A program made the translations under genes and the position numbers. From Achatina immaculata (lineage: Eukaryota > Mollusca > Gastropoda > Stylommatophora > Achatinidae), in NCBI GenBank assembly GCA_009760885.1, contig CM019713.1:29754927-29818926 (forward strand): 64,000 bases of DNA. The letters are read 5' to 3'. This document shows, piece after piece, positions 1-11,650 of this stretch. How positions within the stretch are numbered: position 1 is the first letter of the stretch; the number at the start of each line of letters is the position of its first letter. The notes beneath the pieces were generated by a model that saw only the letters and a list, made by a program, of their open reading frames with translations, was not told where the DNA came from and made no database searches.

Positions 1-289
1 GGTTTTTTTCCCGGTACTATTTACATCCAACAATAATAATAGGCTTACAGAGAATTCGGTAATCAGCGAAAACAAAAACATTCATACAACATTCTACTGA
101 CAACTTGAGACTTTCGGTACAGCTTTCGAATGGAGATTTCAGATTAATGATACATCGTTCAAGTAGAAACTTGAGTCCGTCTTAAATGAGTGGTTTTACT
201 ACTCCCAGCCATGTAAGTGTATATTTCATTTTTCTCATTTCTAAATTTCTTCCTCGGACCTTCCATGTTTATAATTGCTTCTGGTGATT
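1..289. other. No gene seen
   Basis: AT-rich sequence with no recognisable coding, RNA or repeat structure. Confidence 0.4.
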
Positions 290-473
290 TAGTCAGCGCA
301 AAATATGGAAACAGAAGAGGCATGGTTTATTACGAGAATATAAAGAGAACCTTTGATAATTAAGATCAGTAATGAGTGCTTCTTGTTCTCCATCTTCTTC
401 TTCTTCTTCTTCTTCTTTGTTCAAGTGCCGGTTCGTGCAAAATTGAAAGTCGGGTGGCCAGGATGAAGCCAAC

Positions 474-519
<46 letters not shown>

Positions 520-660
520 GTCCTAGCGGCAGCCCCACAGCTTTTGCCTCAAGTCCACCTCCTGCCTGGCTTCGTAGGTCAGTGAACGTTGGACGCTCTT
601 GGAGCACGTGCTCTGGGGGTTTGAGCTCCGTCCACACAGGTGCAAGCGTCCGTGTGAGAG
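290..660 (-). mobile_element. 3' end of a non-LTR retrotransposon, degenerate
   Basis: On the minus strand this reads as the C-terminal end of a LINE-type polyprotein. A segment near 560-637 gives PPEHVLQERPTF followed by a DLR motif, which I know as the conserved PEHILQECP...LR tail of a LINE family common in mollusc genomes. The frame then runs through an expanded (CT)n tract at 477-518 and ends in a (GAA)n tail at about 395-419. A related tail lies on the plus strand at 36800-37010. The reading frame is eroded and only the last few hundred bases of the element are present. The family is inferred from motif memory; the tail and the CT expansion are seen directly. Confidence 0.55.
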
Positions 661-689
661 ATCTCGCAGGTGGCTTAAAAGCCTGAGTG

Positions 690-895
690 GCCTGTTCTCA
701 GTCGAAACAGGATAGTCTGTTCTCAGTCGAAACAGGATGGTCTGTTCTCAGTCGAAACAGGATGGTCTGTTCTCAGTCGAAACAGGATGGTCTGTTCTCA
801 GTCGAAACAGGATGGTCTGTTCTCAGTCGAAACAGGATGGTCTGTTCTCAGTCGAAACAGGATGGTCTGTTCTCAGTCGAAACAGGATGGTCTGT
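690..895. repeat. 25-bp minisatellite, about 8 copies
   Basis: Near-perfect direct repeats with the core TTCTCAGTCGAAACAGGAT. The first unit has one A in place of G. The sharp ends and very low divergence suggest recent expansion. Confidence 0.9.
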
Positions 896-1546
896 TGGTG
901 TTTCCGTAGCTGATCAGTATCAGAAGCCCTGCCTGTATTCAGCCACTTTGTCCACTGCTGTCTATTCTGGGTGTTTTATTATGGTCTTTGCCACTTTGTA
1001 AGTAACTTAGTTGTTGCATTATTTAAGTGATTAATAAAACAAAAGCTGATTTTAAAAAAGAATAGAATTAAAACTATTTTAAACATAATACCAACCGTCA
1101 CTGGACACATAAATAAAAGTGGATGGGTTCGAACCATCATAGAAACTCGAAGTATCAGTGATAGTGGAAGTTGAGGAAGGTCGAGAGAGAAGATAATCGG
1201 TAAGCTAACACTCCGGCGTTATAAAGGTCACCAACTGTGCTGATGAAAACATCAAAGATAGATATCTACGGACAAAACGTCCATCAGCACAGCATCTGAC
1301 AATAATGACCATAACTAGATCATTGTCCTTATAAATACTCAGAACATCCTTTTTAAAGTAAATTGTTCTTCGTAGGATTTCTTCTCATTTTTTTCTCTCT
1401 GATTCCCCCCCCCCCCCCCACACACACACAGAACCGACTTAACGCGTGGACACACTGGGAAGTGGCCAGCCGATTCAAATATTGTCATGTAACTCTTCTT
1501 TATGTGGGTTAAATCATGGCCAGTTTGAGTAGGGCGGTAAAACATG
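896..1546. other. No gene seen; poly-C/CA tract
   Basis: Contains a C-run with (CA)n at about 1407-1432, and GGGTTCGAACC at about 1127-1137, which resembles a tRNA B box. I found no convincing A box upstream, so no SINE is called. Confidence 0.35.
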
Positions 1547-1735
1547 GGGGCCCCCTGCTCTCTCTACATCAAACTATGACCGTCTTCAATTCTGCCTTGA
1601 CACAGTGGGCCCCTGCTCTCTCTGCATCAAACTTTGACCGTCTTCAGTTCTGTCTTGACACACGGGGCCCCTGCTCTCTCTACATCAACCTATGACCGTC
1701 TTCAGTTCTGTCTTGACACACGGGGCCCCCCCCCC
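1547..1735. repeat. 58-bp tandem repeat, 3 copies
   Basis: Three copies of a unit containing CCCTGCTCTCTCTACATCAA, starting at about 1553, 1611 and 1669, with few differences. The last copy ends in a C-run. Confidence 0.8.
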
Positions 1736-1854
1736 GTATCGCCAACTGATTTATGTTGTTTGTCAGTCTGAATTCACTAGTAAAATAATTAATGAAAATG
1801 GACTAAAGTTAAGTAATGTATAGGAGCCATCGAGAAAACCCAAATAACAGCAAC

Positions 1855-2062
1855 GCTAAACACTAAACTAAACACTAAACTAAACACTAAACTAAACGCT
1901 ACACTATACACTAAACTAAACACTAAACTAAACACTAAACTAAACACTAAACTAAACACTAAACTATACACTAAACTATACATCACACTAAAGACTAAAC
2001 TAAACACTACACTATACACTAAACTATACATCACAATAAACACTAAACTAAACACTAAACCT
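1855..2062. repeat. 12-bp minisatellite
   Basis: About 17 units of AAACACTAAACT with variants such as ATACACTAAACT and AAACGCTACACT. Confidence 0.9.
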
Positions 2063-2222
2063 AGATGAACATAGGGCGGTAGAGTGGAGCAAAAAAATAT
2101 TGGGTTGCTGTGGAAACCTGGGACAGATGACCCGGTCTTTTTTGTTTATTCCTGTGAATAGATCGGTAGGGGCCCCAGTGCATTTTTTTTGTCCCGGGTC
2201 TACAATACTGTTAAGGTGGCTC

Positions 2223-2455
2223 AGGCTGTTTCCCCCCTCGACACTAAAAAGGCTGTTTCCCCCCTCGACACTAACAAGGCTGTTTCCCCCCTCGACACTA
2301 ACAAGGCTGTTTCACCCTCGACATAAACGAAGCTGTTTTCCCCCTCGACACTAACAAGGCTGTTTCACCCTCGACAGAAACGAAGATGTTTTTTCCCCTC
2401 GACACTAGCGAGGCTGTTTCACCCTCGACAGAAACGAAGCTGTTTTTCCCCTCTG
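2223..2455. repeat. 27-bp minisatellite, about 9 copies
   Basis: Units contain GGCTGTTTCCCCCCTCGACA. Later units alternate between CACTAAC and CAGAAACG versions, so the array carries two subtypes. Confidence 0.85.
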
Positions 2456-3807
2456 TAAGTTCCGCTGACACGCTATGAATTTCCTCCTTTATCCGTTTGT
2501 GCTTCTGCAAGCGAGGCCGTAGTTTTCTAGATTCACAGCTATCTTGGTTTTCTTGAAGTCGCAGATCATATCCAAGATAAAATCTTCTCATTATGCTCCG
2601 CCACCGAAGCCATATGTACAAGGCCATGCCTTTCTCCGTTAGTTAAGTTGTAAGAGTATACGGCATCGATCATGACGACGAGGGAGGTAGAAGGTCTTGG
2701 TCACCTGTGTCTCCTTTTCTTTGATACCTGCATCCTCCCCAGTATGTCATCTTGGATCCAGTGAAGTCATGGTTCCTATGAGAGTGGTGTCCGAATTAAA
2801 ACAATAACATAGTCATGGTTACTATGAGAATGGTGACCGGACTAAAACAATAACATAAAAAAATTACATTCTCCTCTTCAGATCGATACTGAGTAAAAAA
2901 GAAAAGCAATAACAAACCTGGTGAACAACATATCTCATACTTGCTATACCCAGTATTAGACACTATGTACGTGTTATAACAAACAATCATACTCTGATAT
3001 ATAAATAGGACATATAAGAGTGTGCGTAGAATATTAATGTTGTTGCTTTTACTGATCTTATCTCTCAAGAACTGTTAACTCCAGATCTTTTCAAGCCCAC
3101 GCCGTGACGATGCTGAAGAGCCAGGTGAGAGCTGAGGACTACAAGATTCACGCACGAATATTCAGAATGGACACAACGAACTAAATCCACGAACAAAGAC
3201 GCGTCTCCTAACAGCGGAAGTGCCCAACAGAAAGGTCATGATTTCACCTACATTTGGCAGTGATAACCTGCGCAGTATTACCTTTACAACTCACGCCTTG
3301 TGAATATGATAAAACAAGGACGTTGAGCAGCCTGGAGAAATCCCTAAAATGGATATTCCCGGAGCACATTCTAAGAAGCAGGGACTCTTTAACTATCTTC
3401 ACTGCCATGAAGAACTCATCCATCCCCGCCATCTGTTGAACAGAATGGAACTGCACTACATCTTTCGGGATATTCGCTACACGGACGTCAATGACTGTGT
3501 CCTTCTGTTGTAACAGTTATCTTGGTCTCCATTACCCGAAGCTTCAGCCTTCCTTGGCATCTCTGAGAAGCGTGTTACATCACACACACAAAGTCCGCCT
3601 TCTGCCTTGTGATACTAAATAGCAGCCTACTACAAGAGGCTGTCAGATCCACTGCTTTGTGAGTTATCGGCAACGTTAATGCTAAGAGGGTAAATTCTGA
3701 CAGAAAAATACGCAGAAAAGAACCCTTAGGCAATTTATAGTATCTCCATTTCATCTTATGACTCTCCCTGTAACTCTGTTACATTTACATGTTGTTCTTT
3801 TTTTCTC
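2456..3807. other. No gene recognised
   Basis: A minus-strand frame at about 2460-2627 has coding-like composition, but I see no splice sites and do not recognise it. Two similar 45-bp stretches ending in AAAACAATAACAT lie at about 2768-2812 and 2815-2858. Nothing else is supported. Confidence 0.35.
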
Positions 3808-4075
3808 CTGAAACTGGCAGGGTTAAACCCGGGACATTGAAACTGGCAGGGTTAAACCCAGGACAGTAAAACTGGCAGGGTTAAACCAGGGACAGTGAAA
3901 CTGGCAGGGTTAAACCCGGGACATTGAAACTGGCAGGGTTAAACCCGGGACAGTGAAACTGGCAGGGTTAAACTCGGGACATTGAAACTGGCAAGGTTAA
4001 ACCCGGGACATTGAAACTTGCAGGGTTAAACCCGGGACAGTGAAACTGGCAGGGTTAAACCCGGGACAGCGAAAA
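3808..4075. repeat. 29-bp minisatellite, about 9 copies
   Basis: Units have the core AAACTGGCAGGGTTAAACCC followed by GGGACATT or GGGACAGT. Divergence is one or two bases per unit. Confidence 0.9.
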
Positions 4076-5636
4076 ATGAGCAGGATAATTTCTCCGTACC
4101 AGTTACCCCAGGTAGGAAGATGTGAACCCCTAAACCTTGCACAAAGTTCGGACACAACGTGAAAAAAAAAAATCTGCTTCAAAACTCCCTTCTAAGCTGA
4201 AAAGTTCCATCATTGTTCTAACTTATATAACAGAACCGTTTCTAAAGTCTATGGCTTTCTTTACCAGATCGGCCCGGCCGTTTGCAATAATGGGTTAACG
4301 ACATCAGAAGATGAACAAAAACAAAACAAAAAAATATGCTCTTGTTGTTCTTTTTGTTGTTGTTGTTGTTGTTGTTGTTGCTGTTCTTTTTCTCCTCCTT
4401 CTCCCTCTTCTTCAATGCTGCGTTATATTTGAAATGTCTTCTCAAGCGCTTCCGTTTCAAGTTTTTGCAATAAACACAACGTTTATTTTATTACTGTCCG
4501 TTTGTCAGTAATTATAACCACATTTAATGTCTTTTCTGTCTGTTTTTTTTTCCTTTAGTCAAGGCGTCTGCTCTCTCTTCTCTTCTTTTAGTACAACGTT
4601 ACAGCTTTTTATTCTCACATTGCCTAGGATGTCATCACAGCGACCTCATTTCTGGTTAGATCTGAAAAGCACCGAGTACAACGCAGAATCGACTACAGTG
4701 CCAAAGTCAAAATATCTTCAGATGCTAGGGGAAAAAAAGTACTTGACTAACCTTCAAGTATAGTCTTAATTCTAGGTCTTTTAAAGAAAAAAAAATCCTT
4801 GTGATTAAGGATGCTCACTGTAAGCGCCATTACAGCATTACGCTCGAGTGAGCCTTCATTCCCGCGTTTTGTCCGGGCAGTAACTGCTGGAAAATAGCAT
4901 CGGGGTATCGCGTCACACACGCCGGAGCTTCGGAGGAAAATTTCTCGGACAGATACAATTACGACTATCCATGCGGATGAGATCGGTACCAAACGAAAGC
5001 CTAAACGCAAGTGATCTGAAATAGTATGGTTTCTGTAAAATTGTTAGGCTTCTAGTGCACAACACCATTCAATTTGATGTCCATAGGTAGTCGATTTCAC
5101 ATTCAAGCTCTCTAGAATAGTGAAGATGGGAGGCGGGCATATTCGTTCTCCTAACTGTTAGTAATAGACATGTCTAGTATCAAACTCGACTACGAGTTAT
5201 ATGACGGCTGTGCAGGTACTGGAGTTAATTAAAGTCTTTCCTGTTTTGCTTATTATAGAGGTAAGATTAATAGCCATATATACAAGGTTGTCAGGAACAG
5301 AAACAAAAATCAAAGCTAATCATCCCCATTATGAAGAAAACTGATTATAATGACAAGGTCATGTAGACAGACTGGAAGTAAGTCATTATGGAAAGTGAAA
5401 TGTATACGACAGATGAAAGCGAAAAGTCCAAGGAAACGGGGAAATATAAATGTGGGAGAATAGTTCAGAGAACTCAGAGATAGATAGACAGACAGGCAGA
5501 CACAGACACACATATAGATAGAGAGATGAATGAATACAGACTGCATCTGTAGCAATGAGCCTTGAATGGTTGGTGCGATGTGTGCGTATGTATGTTAGTG
5601 CGTATATGTGTGGAAGAAAGAACAAGAAGAAGAAAA
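4076..5636. other. No gene recognised; short (GTT)n
   Basis: AT-rich, with a (GTT)n tract at about 4346-4381. A GC-richer island at about 4825-5010 has a minus-strand open frame without a known motif. It could be part of an old interspersed repeat. Confidence 0.3.
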
Positions 5637-5637
5637 T

Positions 5638-5689
<52 letters not shown>
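5637..5689. repeat. (GAT)n microsatellite
   Basis: About 17 uninterrupted GAT units. Confidence 0.95.
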
Positions 5690-5899
5690 AAAGTCAAGGC
5701 AATGTCTCCAATGACAGTAATTTTTTAACAAATATAAGAAATGTTCGGCTAACAAACAAACAAAAAAGGATTGCCTGACATTCTCTGGAAAACTCAAAGT
5801 CACAAATAAAAGAGGGAGACAGCTAGAAAAATATCTCAATAAACCATCCAGGTCGCTTAAGGAAACCAGATGCAACCAGTCTGATTAAAAATGTTCAAG

Positions 5900-6163
5900 A
5901 CAGCACAATATTGGGATGCGTGATCGTCAGACAACACCACACTAAACATATACAAGACATAGAACAGCTGTCTTGTATGGATCTGAAACTTTAAGCACTA
6001 CAAAACAAGATGAAGCACAGCTACAGATCTATGAAGACAGAATCTTGAGAAGAATTTTTGGACAGATTAGAGATGCTATATCACAAAAATGGAAAAGTAG
6101 AAACAATAAAGAAATGCACACGCTATTCCAGTCCACACTAAGAACCACAACTATGAAAAACAA
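5900..6163 (+). mobile_element. LINE C-terminal fragment, family 4
   Basis: Translates as YGSETLSTTKQDEAQLQIYE and then RILRRIFGQIRD. This matches the post-RT segment (YGSE.W.LTK...L...E.K.LR.IFGPI.D) of LINE-type endonuclease/reverse transcriptases. It is cut off at about 6163, where a family 1 fragment begins, so two partial elements are directly abutted. Related minus-strand pieces lie at 24085-24500 and 52105-52275. Confidence 0.65.
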
Positions 6164-6685
6164 GGAGGACATATATCGCTCTTCAGAAAGTAAAACAACT
6201 AAAGAATCTGTGGAGAAGAACAGACAGAACTACAAAAATAAGATTTTTAAGGGCATGCATCTTTCCCATCGCAACATATGCCTGTGAGACCTGGACACTT
6301 AACAAAACACCTGAAAAACACAAATGCCTTTGAATGTAAATGCTACAGAAGAGTTCTTCAAATATCATCTACACAAAAAAGAACAAATATATCTATACTA
6401 CGAGAATTTAATATTGAAGAAGGCTGGCTAGTAAAGAAGATTAAACAGAGAAAACTTAAATATTTTGGACACATTAAACGTCATGATAATTTAGAGAAGA
6501 CCGTCTTGGAAGGGTACTTAATGGGAAAAAGAAAGAGAGGAAGACCAAGGCAAAGATGGCTGCAAGACATCGTTGATGATCTGCAAATGGATACATCAGC
6601 AGCAGGGCATCTTGCTCACAACCGAGAGGCCTACAGGAGTGCTGTTAGGGAGGCAAAGTTCCGCAAAGGACATGCAAATGAATGA
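6164..6685 (+). mobile_element. LINE 3' end, family 1
   Basis: A 5'-truncated copy of the family seen again at 11655, 24595, 31984, 44000 and 62260. The last 135 residues are open and contain the basic motif KRKRGRPRQRWLQDIVDDL, then [20 protein letters not shown] and a stop. In related copies the stop is followed by (AATG)n; here only AATGAATGA remains, because another LINE fragment starts at 6686. The protein end is the C-terminal region downstream of the reverse transcriptase. No YADD core is present in this copy. Confidence 0.8.
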
Positions 6686-6779
6686 TTGAAAAACAACAGA
6701 TTGAGACGGCTCGGACACTTGAAGAGGATGAATGAGAATCGACAGACAAAAAAAAACGACTTATATAGAAGCTATTAAC

Positions 6780-8311
6780 AAAGATAGAGGCAGACTGAGA
6801 AGCAGACTGAGAGGCAGACTGAGAGACAGACTGAGAGACAGACTGAGAGACAGACTGAGAGACAGACTGAGAAGCAGACTGAGAAGCAGACTGAGAGACA
6901 GACTGAGAGGCAGACTGAGAGACAGACTGAGAGACAGACTGAGAGACAGACTGAGAAGCAGACTGAGAGGCAGACTGAGAAGCAGACTGAGAGGCAGACT
7001 GAGAGACAGACTGAGAGACAGACTGAGAGGCAGACTGAGAGACAGACTGAGAGACAGACTGAGAAGCAGACTGAGAGGCAGACTGAGAGGCAGACTGAGA
7101 GACAGACTGAGAGACAGACTGAGAGACAGACTGAGAAGCAGACTGAGAGACAGACTGAGAAGCAGACTGAGAGACAGACTGAGAGGCAGACTGAGAGACA
7201 GACTGAGAGACAGACTGAGAGACAGACTGAGAAGCAGACTGAGAGGCAGACTGAGAAGCAGACTGAGAGGCAGACTGAGAGACAGACTGAGAGGCAGACT
7301 GAGAGACAGACTGAGAAGCAGACTGAGAGACAGACTGAGAAGCAGACTGAGAGGCAGACTGAGAGACAGACTGAGAGGCAGACTGAGAGGCAGACTGAGA
7401 GACAGACTGAGAAGCAGACTGAGAGGCAGATTGAGAGACAGACTGAGAGGCAGACTGAGAGGCAGACTGAGAGACAGACTGAGAGGCAGACTGAGAGGCA
7501 GACTGAGAAGCAGACTGAGAGGCAGACTGAGAAGCAGACTGAGAGGCAGACTGAGAGACAGACAGAGAGGCAGACTGAGAGGCAGACTGAGAGGCAGACT
7601 GAGAAGCAGACTGAGAGGCAGACTGAGAGACAGACTGAGAAGCAGACTGAGAGACAGACTGAGAAGCAGACTGAGAGGCAGACTGAGAGACAGACTGAGA
7701 GGCAGACTGAGAGACAGACTGAGAAGCAGACTGAGAGACAGACTGAGAGACAGACTGAGAGGCAGACTGAGAGACAGACTGAGAAGCAGACTGAGAGACA
7801 GACTGAGAAGCAGACTGAGAGGCAGACTGAGAGACAGACTGAGAAGCAGAGAGGCAGACTAAGAGACAGACTGAGAAGCAGACTGAGAGGCAGACTGAGA
7901 GACAGACTGAGAGACAGACTGAGAAGCAGACTGAGAGGCAGACTGAGAGACAGACTGAAAGACAGACTGAGAGACAGACTGAGAAGCAGACTGAGAAGCA
8001 GACTGAGAGACAGACTGAGAGGCAGACTGAGAGACAGACTGAGAGACAGACTGAGAAGCAGACTGAGAGGCAGACTGAGAGACAGACTGAGAAGCAGACT
8101 GAGAGGCAGACTGAGAGACAGACTGAGAGACAGACTGAGAGACAGACTGAGAAGCAGACTGAGAAGCAGACTGAGAGGCAGACTGAGAGACAGACTGAGA
8201 GGCAGAGACAGACTGAGAGGCAGACTGAGAGGCAGACTGAGAGACAGACTGAGAGGCAGACTGAGAGACAGACTGAGAGACAGACTGAGAGGCAGACTGA
8301 GAGGCAGACTG
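6780..8311. repeat. 12-bp minisatellite, about 127 copies
   Basis: Units are CAGACTGAGARR, with RR being GA, GG or AG. All frames lack stops over long stretches on one strand or the other, so open frames of up to 568 codons here are artefacts. The three unit types are interspersed, which suggests conversion between units. A few one-off changes (GACAGAGAGG at about 7562, GAAGCAGAGAGG at about 7845) mark sub-domains. Confidence 0.95.
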
Positions 8312-8359
8312 AGACAACAGCGGCGAGACAACCTGGAAGACCTGCGAGCACTCAGAGTG

Positions 8360-9880
8360 GACAACTGGCAGGAGAAAACTAAGAGCAGAGGGGAGTTGGA
8401 GACAACTGGCAGGAGAAGACTAAGAGCAGAGGGGAGTTGGAGACAACTGGCAGGAGAAGACTAAGAGCAGAGGGGAGTTGGAGACAACTGGCAGGAGAAG
8501 ACTAAGAGCAGAGGGGAGTTGGAGACAACTGGCAGGAGAAAACTAAGAGCAGAGGGGAGTTGGAGACAACTGGCAGGAGAAAACTAAGAGCAGAGGGGAG
8601 TTGGAGACAACTGGCAGGAGAAGACTAAGAGCAGAGGGGAGTTGGAGACAACTGGCAGGAGAAAACTAAGAGCAGAGGGGAGTTGGAGACAACTGGCAGG
8701 AGAAAACTAAGAGCAGAGGGGAGTTGGAGACAACTGGCAGGAGAAAACTAAGAGCAGAGGGGAGTTGGAGACAACTGGCAGGAGAAAACTAAGAGCAGAG
8801 GGAAGTTGGAGACAACTGGCAGGAGAAAACTAAGAGCAGAGGGGAGTTGGAGACAACTGGCAGGAGAAAACTAAGAGCAGAGGGGAGTTGGAGACAACTG
8901 GCAGGAGAAGACTAAGAGCAGAGGGGAGTTGGAGACAACTGGCAGGAGAAGACTAAGAGCAGAGGGGAGTTGGAGACAACTGGCAGGAGAAAACTAAGAG
9001 CAGAGGGGAGTTGGAGACAACTGGCAGGAGAAAACTAAGAGCAGAGGGGAGTTGGAGACAACTGGCAGGAGAAAACTAAGAGCAGAGGGGAGTTGGAGAC
9101 AACTGGCAGGAGAAAACTAAGAGCAGAGGGAAGTTGGAGACAACTGGCAGGAGAAAACTAAGAGCAGAGGGGAGTTGGAGACAACTGGCAGGAGAAAACT
9201 AAGAGCAGAGGGGAGTTGGAGACAACTGGCAGGAGAAGACTAAGAGCAGAGGGGAGTTGGAGACAACTGGCAGGAGAAGACTAAGAGCAGAGGGGAGTGG
9301 AGACAACTGGCAGGAGAAGACTGCGAGCAGAGAGGAGTTGGAGACAACCGGCAGGAGAAGACTACGAGCAGAGGGGAGTTGGAGACAACCGGCAGGAGAA
9401 GACTACGAGCAGAGGGGAGTTGGAGACAACCGGCAGGAGAAGACTACGAGCAGAGAGGAGTGGAGACAACTGGCAGGAGAAGACTAAGAGCAGAGAGGAG
9501 TTGGAGACAACTGGCAGGAGAAGACTACGAGCAGAGAGGAGTGGAGACAACTGGCAGGAGAAGACTAAGAGCAGAGAGGAGTTGGAGACAACTGACAGGA
9601 GAAGACTAAGAGCAGAGAGGAGTTGGAGACAACCGGCAGGAGAAGACTACGAGCAGAGGGGAGTTGGAGACAACCGGCAGGAGAAGACTACGAGCAGAGA
9701 GGAGTTGGAGACAACCGGCAGGAGAAGACTACGAGCAGAGGGGAGTTGGAGACAACCGGCAGGAGAAGACTACGAGCAGAGAGGAGTGGAGACAACTGGC
9801 AGGAGAAGACTAAGAGCAGAGGGGAGTTGGAGACAACTGGCAAGAGAAGACTACGAGCAGAGGGGAGTGGAGACAAGCCT
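8360..9880. repeat. 41-bp minisatellite, about 36 copies
   Basis: Units contain ACAACTGGCAGGAGAAAACT and then AAGAGCAGAGGGGAGTTGGAG. Copies after about 9290 differ from earlier ones: ACCGG replaces ACTGG, CTACGAG replaces CTAAGAG, and some units are 40 bp because a T is lost in GAGTGG. The array therefore has an older variable half and a homogenised half. Confidence 0.95.
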
Positions 9881-9971
9881 TGTCTGCAGCAGTGAGCCGT
9901 ACTGGCGTGGAAAGCTGAATTCATTTTGAGTGAATGAATGAATGAATGAATGAATGAATGAATGAATGAAT

Positions 9972-10370
9972 GCTCGTCAAAATCTATCAGCACGGCTTAT
10001 AAAGAATAAATGAGAGAATTGGTTCTATCCAATAAAAATGTTTCACTTGGTACAAAAAATAATAATTTGCTTATCCCCAAACGCACAAGGCATTTAAAAA
10101 ACTGAAACGTTTTGCGTGAATTCATTTTAACATTAATTAAGTAGTTATTTGTGCGCTATACCTCCGGCCAAGCTATCATTCACATAAATAATTAATGATT
10201 TATGGTGTTGCTCATGATGATGATGATGATGATGATGATTACAGTCTTGGAGGAGGATGCTGAAGCAGGCAGATATTTGCTGGTTAGAGAAGTTGCCCTA
10301 CACCATTTAACTTAATGGGCAGTAGATATTCTTACATTCCTACATACTTCCCGTGCCGCTAGACGTCACA
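9972..10370. other. No gene; (ATG)n tract
   Basis: AT-rich, with (ATG)n at about 10214-10240 next to the 3' side of the minus-strand LINE fragment that follows. Confidence 0.4.
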
Positions 10371-10640
10371 CAGGGCTCACATAGTTGTTTGCCAAGTTTT
10401 CCTGTTCTCCGCCAGTCTTTCAACTTCATCAAGGGACGTCATCCCCACTAAACTGGCCTCTCTTAACAATGTCGTCTTTAGAGTTTCACGTGGTCGACCT
10501 CTTTTTCTTTGGCCTGTTGTGTTCCACTTGATAGCTTGTTTTGGTATTCTCTGATTGTTTCTTCTCACCACATGGCCTACATATGTCCATCTTCTTTTTC
10601 TGATCACCCATGAGACAGGTTGTTGTTTGCTCATCTATAA
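10371..10640 (-). mobile_element. LINE C-terminal fragment, family 2
   Basis: The minus strand is open for 85 codons: RRWTYVGHVVRRNNQRIPKQ, then QRKRGRPRETLKTTLLREAS and ERLAENRKTWQTTM. This is the C-terminal basic region of a second LINE family, also present at 32629 (+), 50100 (-) and 54521 (-). Downstream sequence (GTGACGTCTAGCGGCACGGG on the minus strand) matches the 3' untranslated part of those copies. Confidence 0.75.
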
Positions 10641-10759
10641 TGTTTTCAAAAGCTTCGGCACACGAAAGTCTGATGTGGTCAGTATCACGCCTGGTCGTAT
10701 TTACCTTTCCAGATTTCTCTCTCTCTCTTTTTTTTTTATTTTAAGACGACGAAAACAAC

Positions 10760-10862
10760 AGGCCGTGACCCGGTGGTATTGCAAACCGGGTCCATCCGTA
10801 ACGAGATGTGGACCATACCCCCGGCATTCAATGTGCAGGGCAGGCCTCGGGCATCTCGTTTA
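10760..10862. other. Paired inverted repeats
   Basis: Two perfect inverted repeats lie side by side. GACCCGGT (10767-10774) pairs with ACCGGGTC (10785-10792) around a 10-base loop. AACGAGATG (10800-10808) pairs with CATCTCGTT (10852-10860). They may be the structured end of a small interspersed element. Confidence 0.4.
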
Positions 10863-11029
10863 GTTCAAAAATAACGACGCTTTTGTTTAAACCAAAGGGC
10901 ATGTTGATCAGGGTACCTGCCAAGAGGACACTTTGACCTCAGCCACTTTAATCTTAACCAAAAGGCCGAGAAGTGATTTCTCTCTTTTTTTTCAGATTTC
11001 TCTTGTACCCATTTTCTAGAGGTTGGGCG

Positions 11030-11145
11030 GACCTCTGGGCCGTTTTGGTGGGGTGGTATCAGTAAAGATCCCCACTTCCGGGACTTGAACGCGGTATCAT
11101 CGAATTAGCAGGCACTTTGTCCATAATGCATTCTTCCCCTTTCTG
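11030..11145 (-). mobile_element. Possible tRNA-derived SINE remnant
   Basis: The minus strand contains GCGTTCAAGTCCCGG, a good match to the polymerase III B box, about 40 bases after a weak A-box-like GACAAAGTGCCTG. The distance suits a tRNA-related head. The A box is poor and no second copy was found, so this is tentative. Confidence 0.35.
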
Positions 11146-11650
11146 GCAGTGAGCTCCAGGAGAAAGACGCGGCCCACACATATGGAAATCTAGCAGAGTT
11201 TGAGATACCAGAAGATTCCTGGGAAAGACCTTTGTCATTAACGTAGAAAGGATCCTTCAACCAAGGATTTACTTCCCTTGGCGTTACGTCCCTTGCCTCT
11301 GACTGACTCGTAAGTCTGTGGGTTTAACAGTCACTGGATGTACAGCTTATCTGATAAAAGATAAAATCTCTCATTAAAAACTGATGGCTTACCCTGAAAT
11401 TTTTTTAGTCTTGTAAAATGGAAAGAGCTAGCGCTCGCTGCTTCATGTGTAGCAGTATAGGGAGATAACTGTTGTTTTTACAGAAAGGGCAGTTGTTATG
11501 AGTCTCTTTTTGAACTTTTCCATGGTCGGTCGAGACCCTTCTAGAACGTCACGTGGGCTTTGACAGAGAAGTGCAGGAGAGACTGTGAATGGGGAGTTAG
11601 TCTACGTTTGGATGTGTACCTAAGAGAATGCTTTTTGTGATATCTCTGTC
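11146..11650. other. No gene recognised
   Basis: No open frame or splice pattern that I can support. Confidence 0.4.

Larger units (their letters stand above)
6686..9971 (+). mobile_element. LINE 3' end inflated by two internal minisatellites
   Basis: Three short islands together read as one LINE C-terminus. The first, 6686-6790, gives [16 protein letters not shown] and, after a frameshift at an A-run, a basic stretch. The second, 8310-8405, gives [20 protein letters not shown], the usual segment after the RGRPR motif. The third, 9875-9925, gives SSEPYWRGKLNSF and a stop. An (AATG)n tail follows at 9931-9971. Between islands 1 and 2 lies a 1.5-kb 12-bp array, and between 2 and 3 a 1.5-kb 41-bp array whose unit encodes the [13 protein letters not shown] segment. 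I infer that a roughly 300-bp LINE end grew to 3.3 kb by tandem expansion at two points. The copy starts right at the AATGA tail of the preceding LINE. Confidence 0.65.

Noticed and set aside
1120..1140. A tRNA or SINE from GGGTTCGAACC
   Set aside because: B box only; no A box or cloverleaf found upstream.
6645..8364. Open frames of 376-568 codons rich in Ser/Cys/Leu or Arg
   Set aside because: They are translations of the 12-bp array on both strands; no conserved start or domain.
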